A DNA stretch of 64,000 bases, taken from positions 62,001-126,000 of the forward strand of contig NZ_JPNB01000001.1 in assembly GCF_000732725.1 (NCBI RefSeq), read 5' to 3'. Position 1 is the stretch's first letter. Each line of letters starts with the position of its first letter. The DNA is from Kineothrix alysoides (GTDB lineage: Bacteria; Bacillota; Clostridia; Lachnospirales; Lachnospiraceae). Below are positions 34,055 to 42,881 of this stretch, one piece after another. The notes below the pieces were generated by a model. The model did no database searches. It was not told where the DNA came from and saw only the letters and a program-made list of their open reading frames with translations. The position numbers and the translations under genes were made by a program.

Positions 34055-35533
34055 ATGAATAATTTAAGTAAAAGAGAAGTAGATTTTATTTACTTGCTTC
34101 TTGGAGAAAGTGAATATCAACCTATTTCATATTATGCTAAAAAATTGAATGTTTCAACTAAAACATTGCAGTCAGATTTAAAAAATATAAGAAATTATAT
34201 GAAAAAGTATGAAATAAAAATAGATGCACGGCCGGGCAGGGGCCTTTTGACTTGTGCCAAAAAAGAAGACAGCGAAAAATTATTGAATGAAATAAGCCTG
34301 AAGATACCAAAGGCGGGAGAAGAATCGTCTACGGAAAGAAGAGAATTGATTTTAAAAGAAATGCTTCTTAAAACGAATGAGATGACTTCCATACAAAAGC
34401 TTTCCGACTTGTATTATGTAGGAAAAACCAGCATTGTCAATGACATGAAATATATAGAGGAATGGATTCAAAAATATAATCTCACTTTTAAGAAGACAAA
34501 AGAGGGTACTTGTATTAACGGGAGCGAAACAGATATCAGGAAAGCGATTGCCGGCATTGCCATTCGCGAGAATACAAGAAATGGCCTGCTTGAATTATTC
34601 CAAAAGGAGGATATCGATTTTATAGAGAAGCTCCTTTCCGATATCGGGAAAAAGAATTTGGATATCGGTGATATATATTATGCAAATCTGCTGACACACA
34701 TTTTGATTTGTATTAAAAGGGTCAGGGAAAATATTCATATTGAAGACAGCGAAGAAAGCAGGATGATTCATGTCCATACACTGGAACAGTATGGAAAGGC
34801 CAGAGAAATAGCGGAAAAAATCAATGAGCACTATAACATTCAGATAGGGGCAGGAGAAACCTACTATATTTACCAGTATCTTATATCCTCCGGTTTCGAA
34901 GAAAGAGGGATGAAGGAAGGCCGGGAACGGGGAAATGACGATAAGTGTACGGAATTTGCCAGTAAATTGACCAAACGCCTGTCAGAGAAGTTTGGCATAC
35001 GTTTTGAACAGGATACGGATATGATGCAAGGCCTAATCCTTCATATAAGGCCAATGTTAAACCGATTGGAATACAACATCCAGATACAGAACCTGCTGAA
35101 GGAAGAAATAGGCAGGCAATATCCCCAGATGGTTGCACAATGCAGCGAGGTACTGAAAGAGCTTGCAAAGGAATATTGTTTGCCTGAAATCAGCAGGGAT
35201 GAAGTGGTCAATATAGCCATTTACTTTCAGACTATGCTGGAAAAAAAGACAATGAGAAAAAAAGTGCTTGTAGTCTGTCACAGCGGATATGGCACATCGC
35301 AGCTGCTGGCGGCTAAATTAAAAAATGAGTTTGCTTTTATGCAGATTGTTGATGTTGTCTCCGGCAGAAAAGTGAAAGATATGGATTTGACAGGCATCGA
35401 TTATATCATAGCGACCGTACCGATTGAAAGGGACGATGTACCTTATATTATAGTTTCTTCCTTGCTGTCGGAACAGGATATTAAAGCAATCAGAAATAGT
35501 TTCATGAATAGGGAGCAAAATGAGGGGGAATAG
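34055..35533 (+). CDS. PRD-containing PTS operon regulator (BglG/MtlR-like) with EIIB-like domain
   Basis: 492 residues. Two N-terminal DNA-binding helix-turn-helix regions (about 1-60, ISYYAKKLNVSTKTLQSDLKNI; and about 105-160, QKLSDLYYVGKTSIVNDMKYIEEW) are followed by two PTS regulation domains with His (LLTHILICIKRV, and LILHIRPMLNRLEY), then a C-terminal EIIB-like P-loop domain with VLVVCHSGYGTSQLLAAKL (Cys phospho-acceptor). There is no fused EIIA, but a separate EIIA gene follows nine bases on. It should activate the downstream PTS genes in response to phosphorylation state. Confidence 0.85.
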   Translation: MNNLSKREVDFIYLLLGESEYQPISYYAKKLNVSTKTLQSDLKNIRNYMKKYEIKIDARPGRGLLTCAKKEDSEKLLNEISLKIPKAGEESSTERRELILKEMLLKTNEMTSIQKLSDLYYVGKTSIVNDMKYIEEWIQKYNLTFKKTKEGTCINGSETDIRKAIAGIAIRENTRNGLLELFQKEDIDFIEKLLSDIGKKNLDIGDIYYANLLTHILICIKRVRENIHIEDSEESRMIHVHTLEQYGKAREIAEKINEHYNIQIGAGETYYIYQYLISSGFEERGMKEGRERGNDDKCTEFASKLTKRLSEKFGIRFEQDTDMMQGLILHIRPMLNRLEYNIQIQNLLKEEIGRQYPQMVAQCSEVLKELAKEYCLPEISRDEVVNIAIYFQTMLEKKTMRKKVLVVCHSGYGTSQLLAAKLKNEFAFMQIVDVVSGRKVKDMDLTGIDYIIATVPIERDDVPYIIVSSLLSEQDIKAIRNSFMNREQNEGE

Positions 35534-35541
35534 GGTGGCAT

Positions 35542-36024
35542 ATGGATATACGGGAAATTTTATCGGAAGAAAATATACAATTGAATTCTGGCATTGACAC
35601 GAAGGAACAGGCGCTGAAGGCAATGGCAGAAATGCTCTTTCGAAGCGGAAAGATTGAAAACGCAGATATATTTTTACGAGATGTATGGGAACGGGAAAAA
35701 ATGGGATTTACCGGCGCCGGCAATAAAATAGCAATCCCCCACGGAATATCCGGGCAGGTTAAAAAGGTAGCAATCTCTATCGTAAGGACCCAAAAAGATA
35801 TTCTATGGGAATCAGAACAAGAAAGTATCCCCAAAGAAGCAAAACTGGTGCGTTTCATAGTTCTTTTTGCAGTTCCTGAGAAATCGCCTAAGGACGGAGA
35901 AATTAAGTATATAGAGGCTTTAAAGGCTGTTTGCCGGAAGCTGGCAGACCGTCAGGCGACAGAAGGATTGCTGAAGGCGCATGAAGCATCGCAAATAATT
36001 GAAATCATAAATTATAATAAATAA
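35542..36024 (+). CDS. Stand-alone PTS EIIA, fructose/mannitol (nitrogen-PTS) type
   Basis: 160 residues. The phospho-acceptor His is in IAIPHGISG, preceded by RDVWEREKMGFTGAGNK, as in EIIA-Fru/Mtl domains; SIVRTQKDILWES and IRFIVLFAVPEK-type strands follow. In MtlR/LevR-like regulators this module is normally fused at the C-terminus; here it is a separate gene next to the regulator, so it may signal to the regulator rather than carry flux to the sugar, which has its own mannose-type EIIA. Confidence 0.85.
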   Translation: MDIREILSEENIQLNSGIDTKEQALKAMAEMLFRSGKIENADIFLRDVWEREKMGFTGAGNKIAIPHGISGQVKKVAISIVRTQKDILWESEQESIPKEAKLVRFIVLFAVPEKSPKDGEIKYIEALKAVCRKLADRQATEGLLKAHEASQIIEIINYNK

Positions 36025-36049
36025 TAAAAACATACGGAAAGGAGAAAGA

Positions 36050-36460
36050 ATGGTTGAAGTAATCGTAGTATCTCATGGCAGCTATGCGAAGTCGCTGGTA
36101 GAAAGCAGTGAACTTATCATGGGGCAACAGGAACAAGTGCATGCTTTTGGATTTTTTCTGGGAGAAAATGTGGAAGAATTGCGGGAAAAGGTGGAACAGA
36201 AAATCAAGGAAATCAGAGAGGAAGATCAAAATAAAGAAATTTTGATTTTGACGGACATGAGGTCCGGAAGTCCTTTCAATGCAGTAACCCTGCTCATGCA
36301 AAATTATCATTTTTATCATATCGCAGGAATAAATCTTCCGATTTTTCTTGAGATTCTGGGAACGAGAGAGTTTCAAAAGGCGCAGGAATTGAAAGATATG
36401 GCAATGTCCATTGGCAGAGACACCATTGTGGATGTGAACAAAATGATGGAGGGTTATTAA
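36050..36460 (+). CDS. PTS EIIA, mannose class
   Basis: 136 residues. The active His is in VIVVSHGSYAKSLVESSELIMG; LTDMRSGSPFNAVTLLM and GINLPIFLEIL are the other family motifs. It accepts phosphate from HPr and passes it to the EIIB encoded next. It is a single domain (not EIIAB), with the stop one base before the EIIB ATG. Confidence 0.92.
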   Translation: MVEVIVVSHGSYAKSLVESSELIMGQQEQVHAFGFFLGENVEELREKVEQKIKEIREEDQNKEILILTDMRSGSPFNAVTLLMQNYHFYHIAGINLPIFLEILGTREFQKAQELKDMAMSIGRDTIVDVNKMMEGY

Positions 36461-36461
36461 G

Positions 36462-36944
36462 ATGAAAAATATCGTACTTTGCAGAATTGATGACCGGCTG
36501 ATTCATGGACAGGTTGTGACATCCTGGGTCAAACAGACAGGTGGAAATAAGATTATCGTAGTGGATGACGCTCTGACAAAAGATTTATTCATGCAGAAAA
36601 TATTAAAAGCGGCGGCGCCTCCTGATGTGAAAGTGGAGGTCTTGGGAACTCTCGATGCAACGGATGTATTAAAGGAAGATGCGATGAACGGGGAAAAGGT
36701 TATTATTCTTGTGAAAGTACCGCAGATTCTGGAAAAATTAATAGAAGGAGGTGTAGCATTACCTAAAATTATTTTAGGGGGAATGGGAGCCAAAGAAGGA
36801 AGGAAAAAGTTTAACAGGAATGTTTCCGCCAGCAGTGAGGAAGCAGAATCTATGAGAAGGATCATAGAATCAGGAACAGAAATCCTCTATCAGCTGGTTC
36901 CTACGGAAGCCCCTGCGGATGTAAGCAAACTATTATCAGAATGA
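36462..36944 (+). CDS. PTS EIIB, mannose/sorbose class
   Basis: 160 residues. CRIDDRLIHGQVVTSWVK contains the phospho-His, and IIVVDDALTKDLFMQKILKAAAPP follows, both diagnostic. The C-terminal part ILGGMGAKEGRKKF is also typical. It passes phosphate from EIIA to the sugar bound in the IIC/IID membrane complex. Confidence 0.94.
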   Translation: MKNIVLCRIDDRLIHGQVVTSWVKQTGGNKIIVVDDALTKDLFMQKILKAAAPPDVKVEVLGTLDATDVLKEDAMNGEKVIILVKVPQILEKLIEGGVALPKIILGGMGAKEGRKKFNRNVSASSEEAESMRRIIESGTEILYQLVPTEAPADVSKLLSE

Positions 36945-36984
36945 TTATTATCAAACATGATAAGGGAAAAGGAGAAGGTAGAAT

Positions 36985-37743
36985 ATGAGCGTATTTCAAG
37001 CAATGCTATTGGGAGTTTTGTACTATTTGGGGAATAGTTCTATAGTGGCCGGACCGGTGGGTTATTATACCATTTACAGACCGCTCATCGGCGGATTTTT
37101 GACAGGACTTGTATTGGGAGATCCTATAACAGGAGTTATCGTAGGTGCAACCATTAACTTAATGTATATCGGTTTTATATCCGCAGGTGGTGCCCTGCCT
37201 GGAGATATGTGTCTTGCAGGTATTTTGGGTGCGGCACTTGCTATCACGGGAGGACTCGATACAGAGGCAGCTTTGGCGATTGCTGTTCCGATCGGTTTGA
37301 TCGGCACACTGCTTTGGTTCGGAAGGCTGACACTGGATTCTTTCTTCGCGCACTTGGCGGACAAGTATGTGGAAAAAGGAGAGTCGGGGAAAATATGGAT
37401 TGCCAGCGTGCTGCTGCCGCAGGCTATGCTGTTTGTCATGACTGCTATCCCGTGTTTTCTGGCAGCATATTTTGGAGCCGGATATATTCAGGGAGCAATT
37501 AATGCGCTGGGCGGAACGGTACTGGGAGTACTGATTATTATCGGAGGTATGATGCCTGCGCTCGGTATCGGTCTGACATTATTGTATATTTTTAAAGGAG
37601 AAGCAAGAATATTTTTCTTCGTAGGCTTTTTACTGGCGGTTTATTTTGGACTGAGTATGATTGCTGTCGGTTTCCTGGCACTTTGCAGTGCAGTTGTTTA
37701 TACGCAGCTTAGAAATGCAAAAGGAGGAGAAGCAAATGTCTGA
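36985..37743 (+). CDS. PTS EIIC, mannose/sorbose class
   Basis: 252 residues with six to eight membrane segments. GNSSIVAGPVGYYTIYRPLIGGFLTG-type start, LVLGDPITGVIVGATINLMYIGFISAGGALPGD, and a Gly-rich membrane half are the sorbose-class IIC pattern. It forms the sugar channel with IID. Its end overlaps the IID gene by eight bases. Confidence 0.93.
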   Translation: MSVFQAMLLGVLYYLGNSSIVAGPVGYYTIYRPLIGGFLTGLVLGDPITGVIVGATINLMYIGFISAGGALPGDMCLAGILGAALAITGGLDTEAALAIAVPIGLIGTLLWFGRLTLDSFFAHLADKYVEKGESGKIWIASVLLPQAMLFVMTAIPCFLAAYFGAGYIQGAINALGGTVLGVLIIIGGMMPALGIGLTLLYIFKGEARIFFFVGFLLAVYFGLSMIAVGFLALCSAVVYTQLRNAKGGEANV

Positions 37744-38599
37744 TATGAATCATAAAGAAATAAAAAAAGAAACGGAAGGTTCTTATATCTTATTGTCAAA
37801 TAAAGATGTGAAACGTTCCTGGATCAATTGGCTGTTTAACAATCAGGCAAATTACAATTATGAGCGAATGATGGGAACGGGTTTCCTTCATGCAATGGTT
37901 CCGATCGCAAAGAAATTATACAAGGACGACATGGAAAAGCAGCGTGAAATGCTTAGGCGTCATACGGGCTTCTTTAACTGTGAACCCTGCATTGGTTCGG
38001 CGATTGCCGGGCTTACGGTAGCGATGGAGGAACAAAAAGCTGCCGGAGGAGAAATAGAGGGTGAAGCGGTCACTTCCATAAAAACAGGACTTATGGGTCC
38101 TCTATCGGGTATCGGCGACAGTATTATCCAGGGTGTTATTGTCCCCCTGCTCCTGGCATTTGCCATTGATATGGCGAGCGGAGGAAGCGTTGTAGCACCT
38201 ATCGTATATTCACTCGTCATGATTGCGGTTGTGTTCGGTATTTCTTATACCTTATTTATGACCGGATATAAAAAGGGAAGCGGCGCTATTTTAAATATCC
38301 TTGAGAATGGTATCGTCAATAAAATCATTGCGGGGGCAAATATCATGGGATGTATGGTGTTGGGAGCACTTGTAGCAAACTACGTATCCATGAGCTGCGG
38401 TATCCAGATTCAGCAGACAGCAGATAGTGTATTCAGCGTGCAGGAGCAGCTGTTCGATACGATCATACCGAAATTGCTTCCCCTTCTGCTGACACTGGGA
38501 AGTTATAAAATGCTGAAAAAAGGCTGGTCATCCGTTAAAGTACTGCTGCTTATCGTTATCATCGGTGTCATTGGCGGCGTAACGGGAATTTTAGGTTAA
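37736..38599 (+). CDS. PTS EIID, mannose/sorbose class
   Basis: 287 residues from the ATG at 37736 (AAGGAGGAG just before). Family motifs are RSWINWLFNNQANYNYERMMGTGF, HTGFFNCEPCIGSAIAGL and KTGLMGPLSGIGDSI, with membrane segments at the C-terminus. It is the second membrane subunit of the transporter. A charged N-terminal extension of about 25 residues precedes the usual domain. Confidence 0.93.
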   Translation: MSDMNHKEIKKETEGSYILLSNKDVKRSWINWLFNNQANYNYERMMGTGFLHAMVPIAKKLYKDDMEKQREMLRRHTGFFNCEPCIGSAIAGLTVAMEEQKAAGGEIEGEAVTSIKTGLMGPLSGIGDSIIQGVIVPLLLAFAIDMASGGSVVAPIVYSLVMIAVVFGISYTLFMTGYKKGSGAILNILENGIVNKIIAGANIMGCMVLGALVANYVSMSCGIQIQQTADSVFSVQEQLFDTIIPKLLPLLLTLGSYKMLKKGWSSVKVLLLIVIIGVIGGVTGILG

Positions 38600-38624
38600 A
38601 CAAAAAAACAGGGAGGCATAAAAG

Positions 38625-39764
38625 ATGCAGTATAAAATGTTTAAAACCACGCAATATGTGCTGGGAAATGGAAGTATCGAAAAATTAGGAGAGTACATAG
38701 ACAAAAAGATAGCTTTCGTGGTAGACGAAGGAATCATGCGGGCATTGGAGCTTGATAAGCTGATTTTCGACAATATGCTAAAAGACGCAAACTATAAAAT
38801 AGTATGCAATATGAAGGCAGAACCTCATATGTACATGCTGGAAACTCCTATAAATGAAATACGGAAGTTTGAACCGGACGTAATTGTAGGAATCGGCGGC
38901 GGGTCCGTAATGGATACCGCAAAAGCATTATGGCTGTTTTATGAACTCCCTGATTACGATTGGGAAAAAGCAACAAAAGCTTACGAGGTGGAACCGTTCC
39001 CCGGTAAAGCAGAACTTATTGTGGTACCGACAACGAGCGGAACGGGATCTGAAACAACCGGCTGTGCCGTCATAAAAGACGAGCATAAGAAAAAGCGCAT
39101 GATTTTGAGCGATGAAATCATTCCTGACCTGGCCATTATGGATTTTGATTTATTAAAAAGTCTTCCTTCCGGAAATATTGCATTTTCGGGAACGGATGCT
39201 CTGGCTCATGCGCTGGAAGCCGGCGTTAGCAAACTGGCGAGTACAATGGTCAGGATGCAGTGTATCCAGGCTGCGGTAACAATTATAAAAGAACTGCCGA
39301 AGTCTGTGAGAGGAGATATGGAGGCCAGGGAAAAAATGCATGTGGCTGCGACCATGGCGGGAGCAGGAATCAATAATTCTATTACGGGAATGGCGCATGG
39401 TATGGATCAGGCGGGAGGGGATTTTGGAAAGCCTCATGGCCTGATGACAGGACTGCTGCTGCCTTATACGATGGAATATCTTATTCCGCAGCCTGTTTAT
39501 GAAGAAGTGGCAGATCAGCTTCAGATAACCGGTTCTTCGGAAGAAAAACAAAAGAAGCTGGTAAAAAGAATTTGGGAAATGTATGAGGAAATCCAGATGC
39601 CTTTGACTTTAAAAGAAACGGGAATTTCCGAGCAGGAATATCTGGATAAGATTCCTTCTTATATAAAGGCGGCATCTCAGGATGCGAACATTATGTTTGC
39701 ACCGAAAGAGCTTGCACAAGAGGAACTCAATAATTTGTACCGTTCCTTTTATTACGGAGAATAG
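38625..39764 (+). CDS. Iron-containing alcohol dehydrogenase
   Basis: 379 residues. NAD(P)-binding GIGGGSVMDTAKALW, TTSGTGSETTGCAVI, and the iron ligands in GTDALAHALEAG, GMAHGMDQAGG and KPHGL are intact. It oxidises an alcohol or reduces an aldehyde or ketone in the breakdown of the imported substrate. Together with the zinc enzyme next door it gives the operon two oxidoreductases, suggesting a polyol or an aldehyde end product. Confidence 0.9.
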   Translation: MQYKMFKTTQYVLGNGSIEKLGEYIDKKIAFVVDEGIMRALELDKLIFDNMLKDANYKIVCNMKAEPHMYMLETPINEIRKFEPDVIVGIGGGSVMDTAKALWLFYELPDYDWEKATKAYEVEPFPGKAELIVVPTTSGTGSETTGCAVIKDEHKKKRMILSDEIIPDLAIMDFDLLKSLPSGNIAFSGTDALAHALEAGVSKLASTMVRMQCIQAAVTIIKELPKSVRGDMEAREKMHVAATMAGAGINNSITGMAHGMDQAGGDFGKPHGLMTGLLLPYTMEYLIPQPVYEEVADQLQITGSSEEKQKKLVKRIWEMYEEIQMPLTLKETGISEQEYLDKIPSYIKAASQDANIMFAPKELAQEELNNLYRSFYYGE

Positions 39765-39808
39765 GTTTATATTTCATAATACAGAAAAGAAAAAGGAGAT
39801 TACATCAT

Positions 39809-40855
39809 ATGGGCGAGAAAATGAGAGTGGTAGCAATCACAGAAGAAAAAAAAGTGGAGGTAAAGGAAGTAAGAATGCCGCAGCCTAAGGAAAACCAGAT
39901 TCTGATGCGAATAAAGGCGTGCGCTATCTGTACTTGGGAACAGAGAACCTTTACAAGGGAATCACATATGCCGCTGCCGTTCGTAGGAGGGCATGAAATT
40001 GCTGGAGAAGTTGCGCAGTTGGGAAAAGGTGTTAATCCGGCAGAGTTTCCTGTGGGAGGGAAAATTGTCGCGAGATTGATTAATGTATGCGGAAAATGCT
40101 ATTTCTGCCGTAGGGGGGAAGAAAACCTCTGTGTGGAATTAAATAATCTGGACAGCTCGGAGATGGAAATTATGGGAACAGGCGGTATGGGAGAATATCT
40201 TGCCATTAATGCTTCTCAGGCTTACCGCATTCCCGATGAACTGCCGGATGTAAAAGCAGCTTTTGCCGAGCCGCTTGCATGTGTCCTCAACAGCATTGAA
40301 AAAGGAAAAATTGAGCTTGGTGATGATGTGGTAGTTATTGGCGGAGGCATCATGGGTATGCTCCATGTTATGAGTGCCAAACTGAGCGGTGCCAGAGTCA
40401 TATTAAGCGAGCCTGATCCGGAAAGAAGGAGAATTGCCGAGGAATTAGGCTGCGATATCACTTTTAACCCTCTGGAAAAAAATCCGGTAGAATATGTCCG
40501 TTCTTTAACTGAGGGAAGAGGAGCCGAGGCGGTATTTAACACCACGCCTATTTCGGCAGTTGCCAAACAGGCAGTGGAAATGACCGCACCTATGGGCCGC
40601 TGCATTATGTATAGCTCCCAGCATCCTGACAAGCCTTTTGAAATAAGCCCCAATTGGCTTCATAATTCGGAAACCATCGTTACCGGAGCGGTCAGCCCCA
40701 GCGTGCGTTCCTTTAACCGGTCGGTGAATCTGCTGGCAAAAAAGATTATCGATCCGGAGAAGCTTGTGTCGGGAACCTATCCGTATGGAAACGCACAGGA
40801 TGCATTTGAAGCTGCCGTACGTCCGGATACATTCAGAATTATTGTTACTTTTTAA
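39809..40855 (+). CDS. Zinc-dependent alcohol dehydrogenase (sorbitol dehydrogenase-like)
   Basis: 348 residues. CAICTWEQ near the start (catalytic Zn Cys), PFVGGHEIAGEVAQLG (His-Glu), the structural zinc cluster CGKCYFCRRGEENLC, and the Rossmann VVVIGGGIMGMLHV are present. The C-terminal half matches MDR enzymes acting on polyols or sugar phosphates. The exact substrate is unknown; context suggests the phosphorylated sugar or polyol entering by the PTS. Confidence 0.9.
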   Translation: MGEKMRVVAITEEKKVEVKEVRMPQPKENQILMRIKACAICTWEQRTFTRESHMPLPFVGGHEIAGEVAQLGKGVNPAEFPVGGKIVARLINVCGKCYFCRRGEENLCVELNNLDSSEMEIMGTGGMGEYLAINASQAYRIPDELPDVKAAFAEPLACVLNSIEKGKIELGDDVVVIGGGIMGMLHVMSAKLSGARVILSEPDPERRRIAEELGCDITFNPLEKNPVEYVRSLTEGRGAEAVFNTTPISAVAKQAVEMTAPMGRCIMYSSQHPDKPFEISPNWLHNSETIVTGAVSPSVRSFNRSVNLLAKKIIDPEKLVSGTYPYGNAQDAFEAAVRPDTFRIIVTF

Positions 40856-40870
40856 TGGGGGGATGAACTT

Positions 40871-41134
40871 ATGGTAAAAAGAAAAGTAGTGGTTGTAGCA
40901 AAGGCGGGACTGCATGCCCGGCCCGCAAACTTATTAACAAAAGAAGCACAGCATTTTCATTCCTCCGTTGAAATATCTGTAGGCGGCTCGCTTTACAATG
41001 CAAAATCATTGATTGGCATTTTGGCGGCTGGCGTTGACTGCGGTACGGAAATAGAAGTGGTTTGTGATGGGACAGATGAAAAAGAAGCTTGTGAAGCGGT
41101 TACTAATTTGATTACCGGCGGAATGGGTGAATAA
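40871..41134 (+). CDS. ptsH: HPr phosphocarrier
   Basis: 87 residues. The phospho-His is in AKAGLHARPANLL and the regulatory Ser in NAKSLIGILAAGV, so both HPr sites are present. It takes phosphate from enzyme I and gives it to EIIA. It lies inside the sugar operon, 22 bases before enzyme I, rather than in a stand-alone pts locus. Confidence 0.92.
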   Translation: MVKRKVVVVAKAGLHARPANLLTKEAQHFHSSVEISVGGSLYNAKSLIGILAAGVDCGTEIEVVCDGTDEKEACEAVTNLITGGMGE

Positions 41135-41156
41135 GGGATAAAGGGGGCAAGTAGGT

Positions 41157-42863
41157 ATGCACGGATATGGGGTTTCTAAAGGCTTATGCTACGCAAAAGT
41201 TTTGGTATTGAATGAAGAAGCCATTGCGTTCCCCGTAGAAATCGGGAGCCCTGCGGAAGAAGAAAGAAAATTTATGGATGCGCAAGCTGCTGTGCTCGAA
41301 GAAACGATCAGGCTTAGGGATAAGACAAATGAGACAGCGGGTGGAAATGCCGCAGATATTTTAGATGTCCATTGTTCCTTGCTAAAGGACAGCGGTTTAA
41401 TAGAGCCGATTAAGGAAGAGATTGCAAAGCAAACGGGTGCGGCACTGGCTGTAGAGAAGGTAATGAATAGAGTCATTGCACAGTTTGAAGTGATGGAAAA
41501 TGAGTACTTCGCCCAAAGAGCATTGGACATGAAGGATATTAAAGATAATTTGATATGTGAGATATTAAATATAAAAAAGCCGGATGTCAGTTCATTGCCG
41601 GAACCTACGATTATTGTAGGAAGCGATATCCCACCTTCCACCACAGCCGGAATGGATTTAAAAATGGTTTCGGGTATGCTGATGGAATTGGGAGGAATCA
41701 CTTCACATACTGCGATATTGGCAAGAACACTCGACATCCCGGCAGTAGTGGGAGTGAGTGGCCTTCTGACAAAAGTAAAAACCGGAGATTTGATCGGTTT
41801 TGACGGTGAGACAGGAGAAATATTCCTTAATCTGAAGGAAAATGAAATAAAATCTTTGAAAAAGAAAATCGAGGAGCAAGACGAGGAAAAGTCCAGATGG
41901 AATAAATTCTCCGGAGAACCTGCTGTTACCAGCGACGGGAAAAAGTTTGATATCTTCGGAAATATTGGATCTCCTGATGATGTGGAAAAAGTCTTGGAAA
42001 GAGGAGGGGAAGGAATAGGATTGTTCCGGTCGGAATTTCTGTATCTTTCTTCGAAGATTCTGCCTGACGAAGAAAAGCAATATGATGCTTATAAAAAAGT
42101 GCTGGAGAAGATGGACGGGAGACCGGTCATTGTCAGAACCCTGGATATAGGGGGGGATAAGGATGTTCCGGCGCTTCGGCTGGCCAAAGAAGCTAATCCC
42201 TTCCTCGGACTTAGGGCGCTTCGGCTGTGCAGGCGGAAAGAAGATGTATTTCATACTCAACTGAGAGCTCTTCTTAGGGCATCGATATACGGTAACTTGA
42301 AAATCATGTTCCCCATGATATCTTCCATGGAAGAATTAATCTGGGCAAAAGATAAGCTGAGACAGTGTCAGGAGGAACTACAGAAGGAAATGGTTCCGTT
42401 TAAAGAGAAAATAGAGATAGGCATTATGGTAGAAATACCCGCAGTGGCAGTGATGGCGGAGTGTTTTGCGGGAGAATGTGATTTTTTCTCCATAGGAACT
42501 AATGATTTGACCCAGTATTCGCTGGCCGTGGACAGGGGAAATGAGACGGTTGCAGATCTTTATACGTATTACCATCCGGCGGTTATCCGATTGATCAAAA
42601 TGGCTGTTGACGGAGCTCATAAAAACAACATTATATGCGGAATGTGCGGTGAAGCTGCAGGTGATCCGAAGATGATTCCCCTGCTTGTGGGAATGGGATT
42701 GGATGAATACAGTATGGCGGCGGCATCCATACCGGAAGTTAAGGAATGGATCGGTAAGCTGAACACGGAAAAATGCAAAGAACTTGTGGAACAGATTCTC
42801 AGGCTGAGTACAGCAAAGGAAATAGAAGAGATGCTGCGCAAATTCTATATACAAAATAAGTAA
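41157..42863 (+). CDS. ptsI: PTS enzyme I (phosphoenolpyruvate-protein phosphotransferase)
   Basis: 568 residues. The phospho-His domain has MELGGITSHTAILARTLDIPAVVG, and the PEP-binding barrel has GIGLFRSEFLYL, RTLDIGGDKDVPAL, GIMVEIPAVAVMA, FFSIGTNDLTQYSLAVDR and NIICGMCGEAAGDP, all intact. It starts the phosphorelay from PEP. With HPr, EIIA, EIIB, IIC and IID in the same operon, the system carries every component from PEP to sugar. Confidence 0.95.
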   Translation: MHGYGVSKGLCYAKVLVLNEEAIAFPVEIGSPAEEERKFMDAQAAVLEETIRLRDKTNETAGGNAADILDVHCSLLKDSGLIEPIKEEIAKQTGAALAVEKVMNRVIAQFEVMENEYFAQRALDMKDIKDNLICEILNIKKPDVSSLPEPTIIVGSDIPPSTTAGMDLKMVSGMLMELGGITSHTAILARTLDIPAVVGVSGLLTKVKTGDLIGFDGETGEIFLNLKENEIKSLKKKIEEQDEEKSRWNKFSGEPAVTSDGKKFDIFGNIGSPDDVEKVLERGGEGIGLFRSEFLYLSSKILPDEEKQYDAYKKVLEKMDGRPVIVRTLDIGGDKDVPALRLAKEANPFLGLRALRLCRRKEDVFHTQLRALLRASIYGNLKIMFPMISSMEELIWAKDKLRQCQEELQKEMVPFKEKIEIGIMVEIPAVAVMAECFAGECDFFSIGTNDLTQYSLAVDRGNETVADLYTYYHPAVIRLIKMAVDGAHKNNIICGMCGEAAGDPKMIPLLVGMGLDEYSMAAASIPEVKEWIGKLNTEKCKELVEQILRLSTAKEIEEMLRKFYIQNK

Positions 42864-42881
42864 AGGAAAAGGAGAGATAAG

